Assembly: GCF_900111125.1 (NCBI RefSeq)
Contig: NZ_FOGE01000008.1
Location: forward strand, 62,001-126,000
Direction of reading: 5' to 3'
DNA length: 64,000 bases
From: Sphingobium sp. YR768
GTDB lineage: Bacteria; Pseudomonadota; Alphaproteobacteria; Sphingomonadales; Sphingomonadaceae
Under the pieces are notes generated by a model. That model saw only the letters and a list, made by a program, of their open reading frames with translations. It did no database searches and was not told where the DNA came from. The position numbers and the translations under genes were made by a program. Shown one piece after another: positions 17,600-26,488 of the stretch; within the stretch, counting starts at the first letter, position 1, and each line of letters begins with the position of its first letter.

Positions 17600-17759
17600 A
17601 TAAGACCTACACCGGCCATTCGAATGATACGTCTGGCGACGGATATCCTCCGCATTTGTAGGTTTTTTGGCGGCACGAGTGTTCACGCCTTTTGTTCTCG
17701 GGCGCAAACCAACTATGCGTCGATAATTGCCTTTGCTGGCAGCAAATGTCCGGTGTCTG

Positions 17760-19961
17760 TCAGTCTTTCCAGGACCGTGCCGACATTCGCACGTTTACAG
17801 GCCTGCCCAGCGCTTCTGAATTGTCGCCGAGCGCGAAAGTGAACGTACCCCCTGGCATCGACCATTGCCCGTCCTTCCAGTCGGCAAGCAGGCGCGGGTC
17901 GATCGAAGCCGAGACCTTGCGCGACGACCCTGCCGCCAACTCGACCCGGCTGAAACCGACCAGCCGCAGTTTGGCATCGCCATTGCGACTGACCAGATAG
18001 ACCTGCCCCACAGTTGCGCCGGCGCGATCACCTGTGTTGCGGACCAGGAACGTGGCGGTCGTTCCGTCAGACTTCAGGCCTGATGCCTCAAAGCTGGTGT
18101 AGGATAGGCCGTAGCCAAAGGGAAACAAAGCCTTTTGCCTCTTCCGTGCGTTCCAGCGATAGCCCAGATCCGATCCCTCGATATCATAGTCTACAACGAG
18201 CTTGGCATCAGGGTCTGATGGATTTCCCGCGAAACTTGGCTCAACGGTGTCAAAGCCATCGACTTTTACCCGAGGCAGTTGTGCTTCGCTGGCTGGGAAA
18301 GTAACTGGAAGACGGCCAGACGGATTGGTCTCCCCGAACAATACCGAAGCGATCGCCTCGCCGCCTCGCGCGCCGGGGTACCAAGCCTGCATCACCGCGG
18401 CCGTCTCGTTCAGCCATGGCATCAGGATTGGATTGCCCGTTTGCAACACGATGATGCTGTTGGGATTAGCAGCAGCGACAGCGGCGATGACCGCGTCTTG
18501 CCCGTCAGGGAGGCTAAGATCAGGCTGGTCCATACCTTCGCCTGACCATTTGTTGGCAAAGACGATAGCAATGTCGGCCTGCGCTGCCAGGCTGGCCGCT
18601 TCGCTGGCGGACCGTCCATTGCGGAATTTCACCACAGCCTGGGGCGCCATGGCCTTGATCGCCTTGAGCGGGACTGACGCATGATATTGCTGCGACATGA
18701 AAACGGAAAACGGCCCGGAATCGCCGAGCGTCAGATTCGCCGCAGGACCGTCAGGCCCGTGAACCTGGCTCGACCCTGCACCCGAAAGAACGCCGATATC
18801 GGCAAAACCGCCGATCACCGCAATCGACTTGGCGGTTCGCGCCAGCGGAAGCACGCCGCGCGTGTTACGGAGCAGGACAATGCCCTGTTTGGCGGTTTCC
18901 AGTGCGACGGCACTGTTTGCAGCGAAATCGATCGAGCCACCTGCTTGAGCCGGATGCTTGTCCAACCCGTTGGCATATATTGCCCATATTATGCGGCGGT
19001 TCATATCGTCGAGGCGCGCAGCATAGCGTGGATCTGACTGTGCTGCGGTTACCAGCTTGTCGTCTAAGAAAATCCCGGTATCGAGTTGCTCGCCGGATTG
19101 CTGATCCAGGCCCTTGAGTGCCGCATCGACGCCGGGCACAGCCCCCCAATCGGACATCACAAAGCCTTTGTAGCGCCAGTCCTGCTTGAGAACCTTATTC
19201 AGCAGATAATCGCTTGCGCAGGCATGCTCCGCGTTCACAAGATTATAGGCGCACATCACCGCTCCGGGATCGCCAATTTCGATGCCGATCTTGAATGCCA
19301 GCAGGTCACTTTCGCGTGCCGCGGCATCCGAGATCTTCACATCGACAAACTTGCGGCCAGTTTCCTGACCATTGAGGGCCATGTGCTTGATCGTCGAAAT
19401 GATATGGTTGGACTGAATGCCCTTTATGGCGTTGCCGGCCAATATGCCCGACAACAGAGGATCTTCGGAGAAATACTCAAAGCTGCGGCCATTGCGCGGA
19501 TCGCGCATCAGGTTCACGCCTCCGGCTAGCAGGACGTTGAACCCTTTCGCCCGCGCTTCGGAGCCGATCATTTGTCCGCCGCGACGAATAAGGCCGGGAT
19601 TCCAGGTCGACGCCATCGCCAGAGCCGAGGGCAGTGCTGTCGCACCATCCTTGCGCATGCCAAATATGTAGGACACGCCAAGGCTGGCATCGCTTTCGCG
19701 CAGCGACGGGACGCCCAGCCGATCTATCCCCGGAATATAGCCGGCACCCAATACCCCATCGGACGGCAGGTTTAACGGTCCAATGATGGGAACCGCCATC
19801 ACGCCATGCGTGAGAATGACCTTTTCCTCGGGACGCATTGCGCGCACGGTCGCATCCGCGCGCGAGTCTGGTGACGCATCGGCGGTTTCTGCTTGTGCGA
19901 AGGCTGAATATAAAGCTGCCGCAAATATCGGGGCCGCGCCGATGGCTTTGCCAATTCTCAT
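17760..19961 (-). CDS. Exported GH3 beta-glucosidase
   Basis: 733 residues with an N-terminal signal peptide (PIFAAALYSAFAQAE, cleavage near 24). GH3 landmarks: RPEEKVILTHG, RNGRSFEYFSEDPLLSG, IKHMALNGQETGR and the nucleophile Asp271 in YKGFVMSDWGAV; then the alpha/beta sandwich (GIVLLRNTRGVLPLA) and a C-terminal fibronectin-III-like domain (LFPFGYGLSYTSFEASGL). There is no PA14 insertion, unlike the lipoprotein GH3 upstream. It faces the MFS/tannase genes across a 337-bp divergent promoter. A periplasmic beta-glucosidase beside an MHS-type acid transporter and an esterase suggests use of glycosides of aromatic or organic acids. Confidence 0.93.
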   Translation of the reverse strand: MRIGKAIGAAPIFAAALYSAFAQAETADASPDSRADATVRAMRPEEKVILTHGVMAVPIIGPLNLPSDGVLGAGYIPGIDRLGVPSLRESDASLGVSYIFGMRKDGATALPSALAMASTWNPGLIRRGGQMIGSEARAKGFNVLLAGGVNLMRDPRNGRSFEYFSEDPLLSGILAGNAIKGIQSNHIISTIKHMALNGQETGRKFVDVKISDAAARESDLLAFKIGIEIGDPGAVMCAYNLVNAEHACASDYLLNKVLKQDWRYKGFVMSDWGAVPGVDAALKGLDQQSGEQLDTGIFLDDKLVTAAQSDPRYAARLDDMNRRIIWAIYANGLDKHPAQAGGSIDFAANSAVALETAKQGIVLLRNTRGVLPLARTAKSIAVIGGFADIGVLSGAGSSQVHGPDGPAANLTLGDSGPFSVFMSQQYHASVPLKAIKAMAPQAVVKFRNGRSASEAASLAAQADIAIVFANKWSGEGMDQPDLSLPDGQDAVIAAVAAANPNSIIVLQTGNPILMPWLNETAAVMQAWYPGARGGEAIASVLFGETNPSGRLPVTFPASEAQLPRVKVDGFDTVEPSFAGNPSDPDAKLVVDYDIEGSDLGYRWNARKRQKALFPFGYGLSYTSFEASGLKSDGTTATFLVRNTGDRAGATVGQVYLVSRNGDAKLRLVGFSRVELAAGSSRKVSASIDPRLLADWKDGQWSMPGGTFTFALGDNSEALGRPVNVRMSARSWKD

Positions 19962-20298
19962 GCATTCTCTCCCAACATTCGAAACCTTCTCAAACGCGCG
20001 GATCCGGGTTTTGGGTAGCGCTTTTCGCCATCACCATTTCACTGTCGCTGCATGCCAAAATATGCAATGAATATCCTATAAGTGAATCTCACTTGCGTAG
20101 ATTTCGGTGCCTGTCAACTTGAGATAGGCAGTCAGCCTTGTTTTGGGATGCACCATATTTCACTAGCGCATGCTGTAAATCATATATAAACATATAGAAA
20201 TGGCGGTGTCGTGAGCATCGGCCAATATGGGCTGGGATCGACACGGGCGCGTCGCATCCAGGCTATGATATAATCACGGTCATGGAGAGAGGGCGCGA
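19962..20298. promoter_or_regulatory. Divergent promoter region between GH3 and MFS genes
   Basis: No gene is seen. It contains an inverted repeat AAGTGAATCTCACTT (20080-20094), a TGCAT...ATGCA pair at about 20050-20066 and an AGCGCT core near 20017, any of which could bind a regulator. No dedicated regulator gene lies next to it. Confidence 0.4.
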
Positions 20299-21642
20299 AT
20301 GTCAGGGAGAGACGCGGACATAGGATCGGTCGATCAGAGCGGAAAATCGCAACAATCCGGGAAAGCTATCTTCAGCAGCGCACTGGGATCTGCCTTGGAA
20401 TGGGTCGATTTCACAGCCTATGGTGCGGTTTCTGCGACCATTTTCCCCAAGCTCTTTTTTCCCACGCTGGACCCGGCGACTGCGATTCTGGCGTCCTTTG
20501 CGACTTTTGGGGTTGGTTTCTTCGCAAGGCCGGCAGGCGGCATTATCTTTGGATTGCTCGGCGATCGTGTCGGGCGAAAGAAAGTTCTGTTGGCCACTTT
20601 CATTCTGATGGGCGTCTCGTCGCTTCTGATCGGTCTCATGCCACCCTATGCCGTCATAGGTTTCTGGGCGCCGCTACTAATCGTAGTTTTGCGTTTTCTT
20701 CAGGGGTTCGCCTTGGGTGGAGAAGCGACCGGGGCGCAACTTTTTACGATGGAACATGCCCCGTCGCACCGCAGGGGATTGTTTGGATCTTTCATCAATG
20801 TCGCCGCTCCTGTCAGTCTGGTGTTCGCCAACGGTATGCTGTTCTGCATCGCCGCCCTTATGAATGAAGCCAAGTTTGAGGCTTATGGCTGGCGTATTCC
20901 GTTTTTGCTCAGCATCCTGCTCGTCGCCGTAGGCGTATATCTGCGTTATCATGTCAGTGAGACACCTGCATTCGAGGCACTCGAAAAAGAAAGAGCGGTG
21001 GAGAAGCTCAAACCTTGCTATGCCTCACAAGATCGATCCCTTTCTCCTCACTACAGCACTATTGTACGACTTTTACTGTTCTGGGCCGCGCCAGCATCCT
21101 GCTTCTGGATCGTGAACATCTATTCTATCGCCTATCTGACCGATCATACCGCGCTGACGCGCGGCACTATCTTCGCGTGCGTCATGACGGCCAATGTCAT
21201 TGCGATCGCTGCAACCGTTCTGGGCGGCGCTTCGACAGATCGTTTCGGGCGCAAACCACCCTTGATCGTTGCAGGTGTAGTGATGCTTGCGATCAGTTGC
21301 TTTTATTTCCCGCTGCTCAGCAGCGGGAACATCCTGCTAATCGTGATCGCCATGGCGCTATTTGGCGGTAGCATTCAGGCACAGAGCGGTATCCTGCCGG
21401 CATATTTCGCAGAGCAATTTCCTACCGCGGTACGCTACGCCGGATCGGCCCTCGCCTATACAGGCGCCAATCTCATATTCGCCGGGCCAACACCCTTTGT
21501 CGCAGCCTGGATCGCTGGACGATCGAACGGGAGTTCCGTCGGGCTTACCATCTTGTGCGTCGGACTCGTTGTCATCTCGCTGATTGCTTTGTTGCGCAGT
21601 CCCGAAACCCGTCATGTCGATCTTCAGCAAGTTGGCCTGTGA
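20299..21642 (+). CDS. MFS transporter, metabolite:H+ symporter (MHS) type
   Basis: 447 residues, about 12 membrane segments. The N-terminal SALGSALEWVDFTAYGAVSATIFPKLFFP and FFARPAGGIIFGLLGDRVGRKKVLLATFILMG are signature MHS-family features (ProP/ShiA/KgtP group), as is the loop LRFLQGFALGGEATGAQLFTMEHAPSHRRG. Members import organic acids or aromatic acids such as shikimate, citrate or 2-oxoglutarate with protons. It precedes the tannase-family esterase by 57 bp in the same direction, probably one transcript. Confidence 0.92.
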   Translation: MSGRDADIGSVDQSGKSQQSGKAIFSSALGSALEWVDFTAYGAVSATIFPKLFFPTLDPATAILASFATFGVGFFARPAGGIIFGLLGDRVGRKKVLLATFILMGVSSLLIGLMPPYAVIGFWAPLLIVVLRFLQGFALGGEATGAQLFTMEHAPSHRRGLFGSFINVAAPVSLVFANGMLFCIAALMNEAKFEAYGWRIPFLLSILLVAVGVYLRYHVSETPAFEALEKERAVEKLKPCYASQDRSLSPHYSTIVRLLLFWAAPASCFWIVNIYSIAYLTDHTALTRGTIFACVMTANVIAIAATVLGGASTDRFGRKPPLIVAGVVMLAISCFYFPLLSSGNILLIVIAMALFGGSIQAQSGILPAYFAEQFPTAVRYAGSALAYTGANLIFAGPTPFVAAWIAGRSNGSSVGLTILCVGLVVISLIALLRSPETRHVDLQQVGL

Positions 21643-21699
21643 GAACAGCAACATAAAGCGTCGGCCCCTTTATTGCCTCGTGCCCGAAAGGACCATCTT

Positions 21700-23358
21700 G
21701 TGAGTGTGAAATCGTTAGGCCTTGCCGCATTGCTGGGAACCACCCTTCTTGCCTCGGCCGCGCCCGTAGCGGCAGCCAGACAAACCGGCACCAGTGATGC
21801 TGAGGGTCAGCGTTGCAGGGCGATAGCCGCTATGGCATTGCCTGGCGCAAAGGTGATTGCGAGCGCCTCCGTTCCAGCAGGTGCATTCACCCTCGCCCGC
21901 CCCGCAATGCTGCCCGATTTTGCAGACCGACTGCGCGATATGCCGGCCTTCTGCCAGGTGAAGATTTTTGCTACCCCCTCCACCCAGAGCCATATCGGCA
22001 TAGAGGTATGGTTACCGCTGAAGGATTGGAACGGGCGTTTTCTGGGAACCGGCAATGGTGGGGGCGCCGGCATGATCGCCTATGAAATGGGCATGGTAGA
22101 GGGCCTGAAACGTGGCTTTGCTGTGGCCAATACCGATATGGGTACGGCACCCGATATAAATCAGAGCCTGAACAAGCCCGAGCATTGGGCGGACTTTGGC
22201 TACCGAGCGACACACGAAATGACACGGATCGCAAAGCTCGTCATCTCCGCCTATTACAAAACCTCTGCTTTTCGGGCCTATTTTGCGGGCTGCTCGACCG
22301 GTGGCCAGCAAGCGCTCAGCGCAGCGCAGCGATATCCTGCCGATTATGACGGTATATTGGCTGGCGATCCGGGCAATAACAGAACGCATGTGGCCGCATC
22401 GTTCGTCTGGAACCATGCTGCCCTTACAGCATCCCCCGCCGCTCAGCTATCTTCGGCTCAATGGGCGACCATTTCCCAAACCGTGATCAAGACATGCGCC
22501 GGCAAGGATGGCGGCGCGCCAGGTGATCGCTTCCTTACCGATCCCAGGCAATGCCGGTTCGACGTCAGCCATTTACGGCTATGTCAGGCAGGTGAAACGT
22601 CTGACTCTTGCTTCTCCGAAGAACAGATCGGCACGTTGCGCCGCCTTTATGCCGGGCCGACTAACCCTGAAACGGGGGAGCGCATCTATCCTGGCTTGAC
22701 CGTTGGCAGCGAAGACCAGCCACTTGGTCCTGCCATGCAAGGATCTGCGCAATGGCCCAAACAGCAATTCTATCTCTTCGACTGGGCGCTAGGCTCCTCG
22801 TTCAAGCCATCCAGCTTCGATTTCAACCATGATCTTGATCGGGTCGATGCACGCCTTTCCAGCACACTCAACGCCAATGTCGCTGACCTGTCGGATTTCG
22901 CACGCCGCGGCGGCAAGCTTCTCCTCTATACCGGTGTCGCTGATCCGGCAGTGCCAGTGGCGGAGGTCGTGAACTATTATGATCGGTTGGCCGCCGCAGC
23001 CGGCGGGACGTCGGAGGCTGCAAGATTTGCGCGCCTGTTTCTGGTTCCGGGCATGGGCCATTGCTTCGGAGGACCAGGCGTGACGAACATAGGACAGTGG
23101 GGCGAGGCAATGCCGGTGTCGCCTGAGAATGACATATTGATGCAGTTGGTCGCATGGACTGAAGGTGCCAAGATCCCCGAGCAGATCGTTGCCCGCAAGC
23201 CGGCAGGAACCACATCTCCAGCGCAGGAACGGCCGATTTGCGCCTATCCCGCTTTCCCCGATTATCGCAGCGGCGATCCGGCAAGGGCTGCCAGCTTTGC
23301 CTGTACCCCCCACGCCAAAGGCGTGGATCAGGCGCCCGCCTCGCGATACCTCAACTGA
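21700..23358 (+). CDS. Tannase/feruloyl esterase family alpha/beta hydrolase
   Basis: 552 residues from GTG 21700, chosen because AAAGGA lies 7 bp upstream and a signal peptide follows directly (VKSLGLAALLGTTLLASAAPVAA); the frame is open to TTG 21673. The nucleophile Ser199 and its disulphide partner Cys198 sit in FAGCSTGGQQALSAAQRYP. The acidic residue in YTGVADPAVPV, with PGMGHCFGGPG carrying the catalytic His and second Cys, completes the CS-D-HC motif of the family. Members cleave esters of gallate, ferulate or related phenolic acids, usually in the periplasm. It follows an MHS transporter that could import the released acid. Confidence 0.9.
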   Translation: MSVKSLGLAALLGTTLLASAAPVAAARQTGTSDAEGQRCRAIAAMALPGAKVIASASVPAGAFTLARPAMLPDFADRLRDMPAFCQVKIFATPSTQSHIGIEVWLPLKDWNGRFLGTGNGGGAGMIAYEMGMVEGLKRGFAVANTDMGTAPDINQSLNKPEHWADFGYRATHEMTRIAKLVISAYYKTSAFRAYFAGCSTGGQQALSAAQRYPADYDGILAGDPGNNRTHVAASFVWNHAALTASPAAQLSSAQWATISQTVIKTCAGKDGGAPGDRFLTDPRQCRFDVSHLRLCQAGETSDSCFSEEQIGTLRRLYAGPTNPETGERIYPGLTVGSEDQPLGPAMQGSAQWPKQQFYLFDWALGSSFKPSSFDFNHDLDRVDARLSSTLNANVADLSDFARRGGKLLLYTGVADPAVPVAEVVNYYDRLAAAAGGTSEAARFARLFLVPGMGHCFGGPGVTNIGQWGEAMPVSPENDILMQLVAWTEGAKIPEQIVARKPAGTTSPAQERPICAYPAFPDYRSGDPARAASFACTPHAKGVDQAPASRYLN

Positions 23359-23363
23359 GCGCA

Positions 23364-23418
23364 GCCCCGCGCGACGTCACTTGCGCATCCAAGATATGCT
23401 GGTGACGTCGCGCGGGGC
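23364..23418. terminator. Bidirectional terminator between convergent genes
   Basis: A perfect 17-bp inverted repeat (GCCCCGCGCGACGTCAC and its complement) encloses a 21-nt loop, exactly in the 65-bp gap between the convergent tannase and TonB receptor genes. There is no strong T-run. Confidence 0.75.
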
Positions 23419-23423
23419 ATCGA

Positions 23424-25985
23424 TCAGAATTTGAAGCCTAGCCGGGCATACCACTCAACCGGACGGCTGTAGGATCCGATGATCGCGCCGAAAGCAGGAA
23501 TCGCAGTTCCCGACGACAGATAGCGCTCATTTGTAAGGTTCAGTCCACCGACCGTGACCGTATAATGCTCGGCAGGATCGCTATAGCTGATGCTGGCGTT
23601 AATCACCGATACACCCGGCCGATTTAGAACATAGGTTCTCTCGACATTGTTTGTCTGGGCAGAAATATAGGTATAATCGCCGACTAGCGTGACTTTACCG
23701 CCATTCCCCAAGGCCATTTCGTAACGGGGACTGAAATTTGCTTTCCACTTTGGCGTCTTGGGCAGAACGCTGCCAACAAGGGCGCCGGCCTGCAATGCGT
23801 TGGCACCGCTGGTGACCGCCACCGCCGGATCGAGCCGTGTATAATAAGCATCAGTATAGCCGACGGCCAGATTGAGTGTCAGACCTCGTGCGGGCTGGGC
23901 AACCACTTCAAGTTCGGCACCCTTGATCCGACCGTCGCCGACATTGGCGATCGTGGGCGATCGTCCCACCTGATAGTTGAGCTGGATCGCCTTATAATCG
24001 GTCAGAAACATGGCCATGTTAATTTGCAGCCGACGAGCGAGCAGAGTGGATTTGAGCCCGACTTCGTAGGTCGTCGCCTTTTCCGGGTTGAAGCTGCTGA
24101 CGAAAGTCTGCGGGGTCGAATAACGGGTGGTCCATCCTCCTGTCTTATATCCCTTGGACCATGACCCATAGACCATCATGTCCGTTGCAGGATGTAACTG
24201 GACGCCAACTTTCGGCGAAAAATTGTTGAAGCTCAGATGATTGATACCGCCGGGGTAAATCCGCAGAGGGTTGGATGGGTCGGGATAATTACCCGCTACC
24301 TGACAGGATACACCGCCCACCATCGCATCAGGGTAGACATTGCCCGCAAGGTCCGAACATGGCGCGCCGATCAGTTTGTAGAACAGCCCGCTCAGTTCCT
24401 GCTGCCCCCCTTCAAAGCTCTTTTTCTCGTGCGTGTAGCGCCCCCCGACAGTGAACCCGATCAGGTCGCTGAATCTGTAGTCGATCTGACCGAAGGCTGC
24501 ATAGGCGTTGGTCTTGAGCCAGTTGGGTCCATCGATGACATATATGCCTTCGCCCGAAATCACATAGTCGGCAAGATAGCCACTTTCCCTGAAATAATAA
24601 CCGCCCAGGACATAGTGAAGCTTGTCATCCAGCGAACTGCCAATGAGTTGTAGCTCCTGACTGAACTGCTGCTGGCGCTGTTCGAAGCTATAGGTCGACA
24701 TGTTGATCGGTGATCCATCACCGTCGAGACCACTCTTCCATTTGCTCTTGCGATAGGCAGTGGTGGACTTGAGCAGGATGTCGTCGGTCAGATCGACTTC
24801 GGCGATGCCGGTGAATCCCCAATTACGAAGATGCGAGAAGTTGTTCCCGGTCGCATAGCTGGTGTCGCGACTGTCGGTGATGAACCGGCTGTCCCATGGC
24901 AGCAGATCATTGTTGAGATTGCCATCTGCATTGACGCCGGCCAGCGTATAGAGGCGGTTCACCGGGGACGTCGCACCGCGGTGGACCGAAGGCAACTGAG
25001 AGCCCGACGAGTTACACATATTGATGAGATTGATGGCAGTAAGCGTATCGACCGGCGTGCTGATGCACAGATTGTAGAGGTTGGCAAACAACCCGCCTGG
25101 ATCGCCGTTGGTTGTCTGCAATAATTTGGTCGGGGCAGTCCCCTTGGTAAAGGCATAGTCGCCCGACAGGGTTAACCGGAACGAGCCGCCATCATATTTG
25201 ATCTTGCTGCGGATTGTCCGATTGTCTTCATCGCCTTCGCGCGATGGCGATTCATAGGCTGATGCAGGATAGACGGTGTAGGGTGGAGAATTGGCGCCGA
25301 GCGATCCGGGAAAGGCCAGACGCTTCATATAGCCATTGCGCGTCTTAACATCGACCGTCACCGACGAGTAGAGATTTTCGGCAAGAGGAAGATCGATCGA
25401 TGCCCGTGCCTGAAACAGGTCGAAGCGGCCCACGGTCAGATCGCCCCGCACGCCAAATGTCTTTGCAGGGTCGCGGGTCACGATCGATACCGCGCCGCCG
25501 ATGGTATTGCGGCCGAACAATGTTCCTTGCGGACCTTTGAGGATTTCGATCCGTTCGACGTCGAGCAGATCCTGATTGGCGCCGACGGACCGGGCGAGGT
25601 ACACGCCATCGACATAGACACCCACGGCCGGGTCGATGTTGAAGGCAAAGTCACTAGCGCCGATACCGCGGATCGACGCCGCCAAAACGGCTGTCGAGGC
25701 AGAGAAAGATACGCCAGAGTCGAGGTTGACGTTGGGAGAGAGGGAGGCAAGCTGGCTGACATTGCCGACAGCCCGCTCGCTTAGCGCTTCGCCTCCGAAA
25801 GCTGAAATGGCGATGGGAACATTCTGCACATTTTCCGCACGCTTCTGGGCGGTCACCACAATATCGCTGATCATCGTTTCGGGATCGCTTGCCCGGCTTA
25901 CCTGCGCCCTGGCCGACGTTGATGTAGAAAGCACGCAAGCCAGCAGGGCCGGAACCGCTGTCCCGACCAAAAACTCCTTCTTCAT
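23424..25985 (-). CDS. TonB-dependent outer-membrane receptor of the Rieske operon
   Basis: 853 residues. Signal peptide (LVGTAVPALLACVLSTSTSARAQ), TonB-box region DIVVTAQKRAENVQNVPIAIS, plug (DVERIEILKGPQGTLFGRNTIGGAVSIVT) and barrel ending EWYARLGFKF. It lies 26 bp behind the Rieske beta-subunit gene and is the last gene of a four-gene leftward run, so it probably imports the aromatic substrate or its glycoside or ester. The FGRNTIGGAV plug type is the large sphingomonad class often found beside aromatic-degradation genes. Confidence 0.93.
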   Translation of the reverse strand: MKKEFLVGTAVPALLACVLSTSTSARAQVSRASDPETMISDIVVTAQKRAENVQNVPIAISAFGGEALSERAVGNVSQLASLSPNVNLDSGVSFSASTAVLAASIRGIGASDFAFNIDPAVGVYVDGVYLARSVGANQDLLDVERIEILKGPQGTLFGRNTIGGAVSIVTRDPAKTFGVRGDLTVGRFDLFQARASIDLPLAENLYSSVTVDVKTRNGYMKRLAFPGSLGANSPPYTVYPASAYESPSREGDEDNRTIRSKIKYDGGSFRLTLSGDYAFTKGTAPTKLLQTTNGDPGGLFANLYNLCISTPVDTLTAINLINMCNSSGSQLPSVHRGATSPVNRLYTLAGVNADGNLNNDLLPWDSRFITDSRDTSYATGNNFSHLRNWGFTGIAEVDLTDDILLKSTTAYRKSKWKSGLDGDGSPINMSTYSFEQRQQQFSQELQLIGSSLDDKLHYVLGGYYFRESGYLADYVISGEGIYVIDGPNWLKTNAYAAFGQIDYRFSDLIGFTVGGRYTHEKKSFEGGQQELSGLFYKLIGAPCSDLAGNVYPDAMVGGVSCQVAGNYPDPSNPLRIYPGGINHLSFNNFSPKVGVQLHPATDMMVYGSWSKGYKTGGWTTRYSTPQTFVSSFNPEKATTYEVGLKSTLLARRLQINMAMFLTDYKAIQLNYQVGRSPTIANVGDGRIKGAELEVVAQPARGLTLNLAVGYTDAYYTRLDPAVAVTSGANALQAGALVGSVLPKTPKWKANFSPRYEMALGNGGKVTLVGDYTYISAQTNNVERTYVLNRPGVSVINASISYSDPAEHYTVTVGGLNLTNERYLSSGTAIPAFGAIIGSYSRPVEWYARLGFKF

Positions 25986-26011
25986 GACATTCTCCCCTGT
26001 TTTATTTATTC

Positions 26012-26488
26012 CTAGATCGGATAGACCAAAGAATTCGGTATTATATCATTGTCGAATACACAGAATTTCTGTTCGAATTTTAGAACGCCCTCTACCTCTA
26101 CGATCCGGTCAATATAGCGACCCACGCTGTATATCTCAGCGGCGACGTCCCGCTTGGTTCGGATGACCGTGTAGTTGACCTCGACGTCGAACCTGCCGTC
26201 CGAGGCAGCCAAAATCATGGGCAGTCCAATCAAGTGCCGCTGATAATAGGGCGCGTGGAAGATCGTGCTTTCGATCCCGTAAATGCGATCCTTCATCATC
26301 GGCCGCCCTTTGAGAGACAGGGTGCTAAGCGGCAAATCCCGATCGTAATTTTCCCGCGCGACGACCCGATACCAGGCCGTTTCGGTGAAGAAATCGGGCC
26401 AGTCGCCATAGCGGCCATCGTTGACGCAGGACGCGTAAGCCGCATAAAATTGCATGATGCGCAACTGGATTAGCGGGTCGGCGGTCAT
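26012..26488 (-). CDS. Aromatic-ring-hydroxylating dioxygenase, small (beta) subunit
   Basis: 158 residues of the NTF2-like fold: LRIMQFYAAYASCVNDGRYGDWPDFFTETAWYRVVARENYDRDLPLS, then DRIYGIESTIFHAPYYQRHLIG and a C-terminal strand set (VNYTVIRTKRDVAAEIYSVGRYIDRIV). These subunits are structural partners of Rieske alpha subunits. Its ATG overlaps the alpha stop by four bases, indicating stoichiometric co-translation. Confidence 0.92.
   Translation of the reverse strand: MTADPLIQLRIMQFYAAYASCVNDGRYGDWPDFFTETAWYRVVARENYDRDLPLSTLSLKGRPMMKDRIYGIESTIFHAPYYQRHLIGLPMILAASDGRFDVEVNYTVIRTKRDVAAEIYSVGRYIDRIVEVEGVLKFEQKFCVFDNDIIPNSLVYPI

Larger units (their letters stand above)
16494..17600 (+). mobile_element. 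Intact IS5-family insertion sequence
   Basis: 1,107 bp bounded by 26-bp inverted repeats (16495-16520 and 17574-17599) differing at one position. It is flanked on both sides by TAA (16491-16493 and 17601-17603), which fits a 3-bp TNA target duplication. It contains one full transposase and landed exactly at the right boundary of the IS630 remnant, so it arrived later. Confidence 0.88.
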
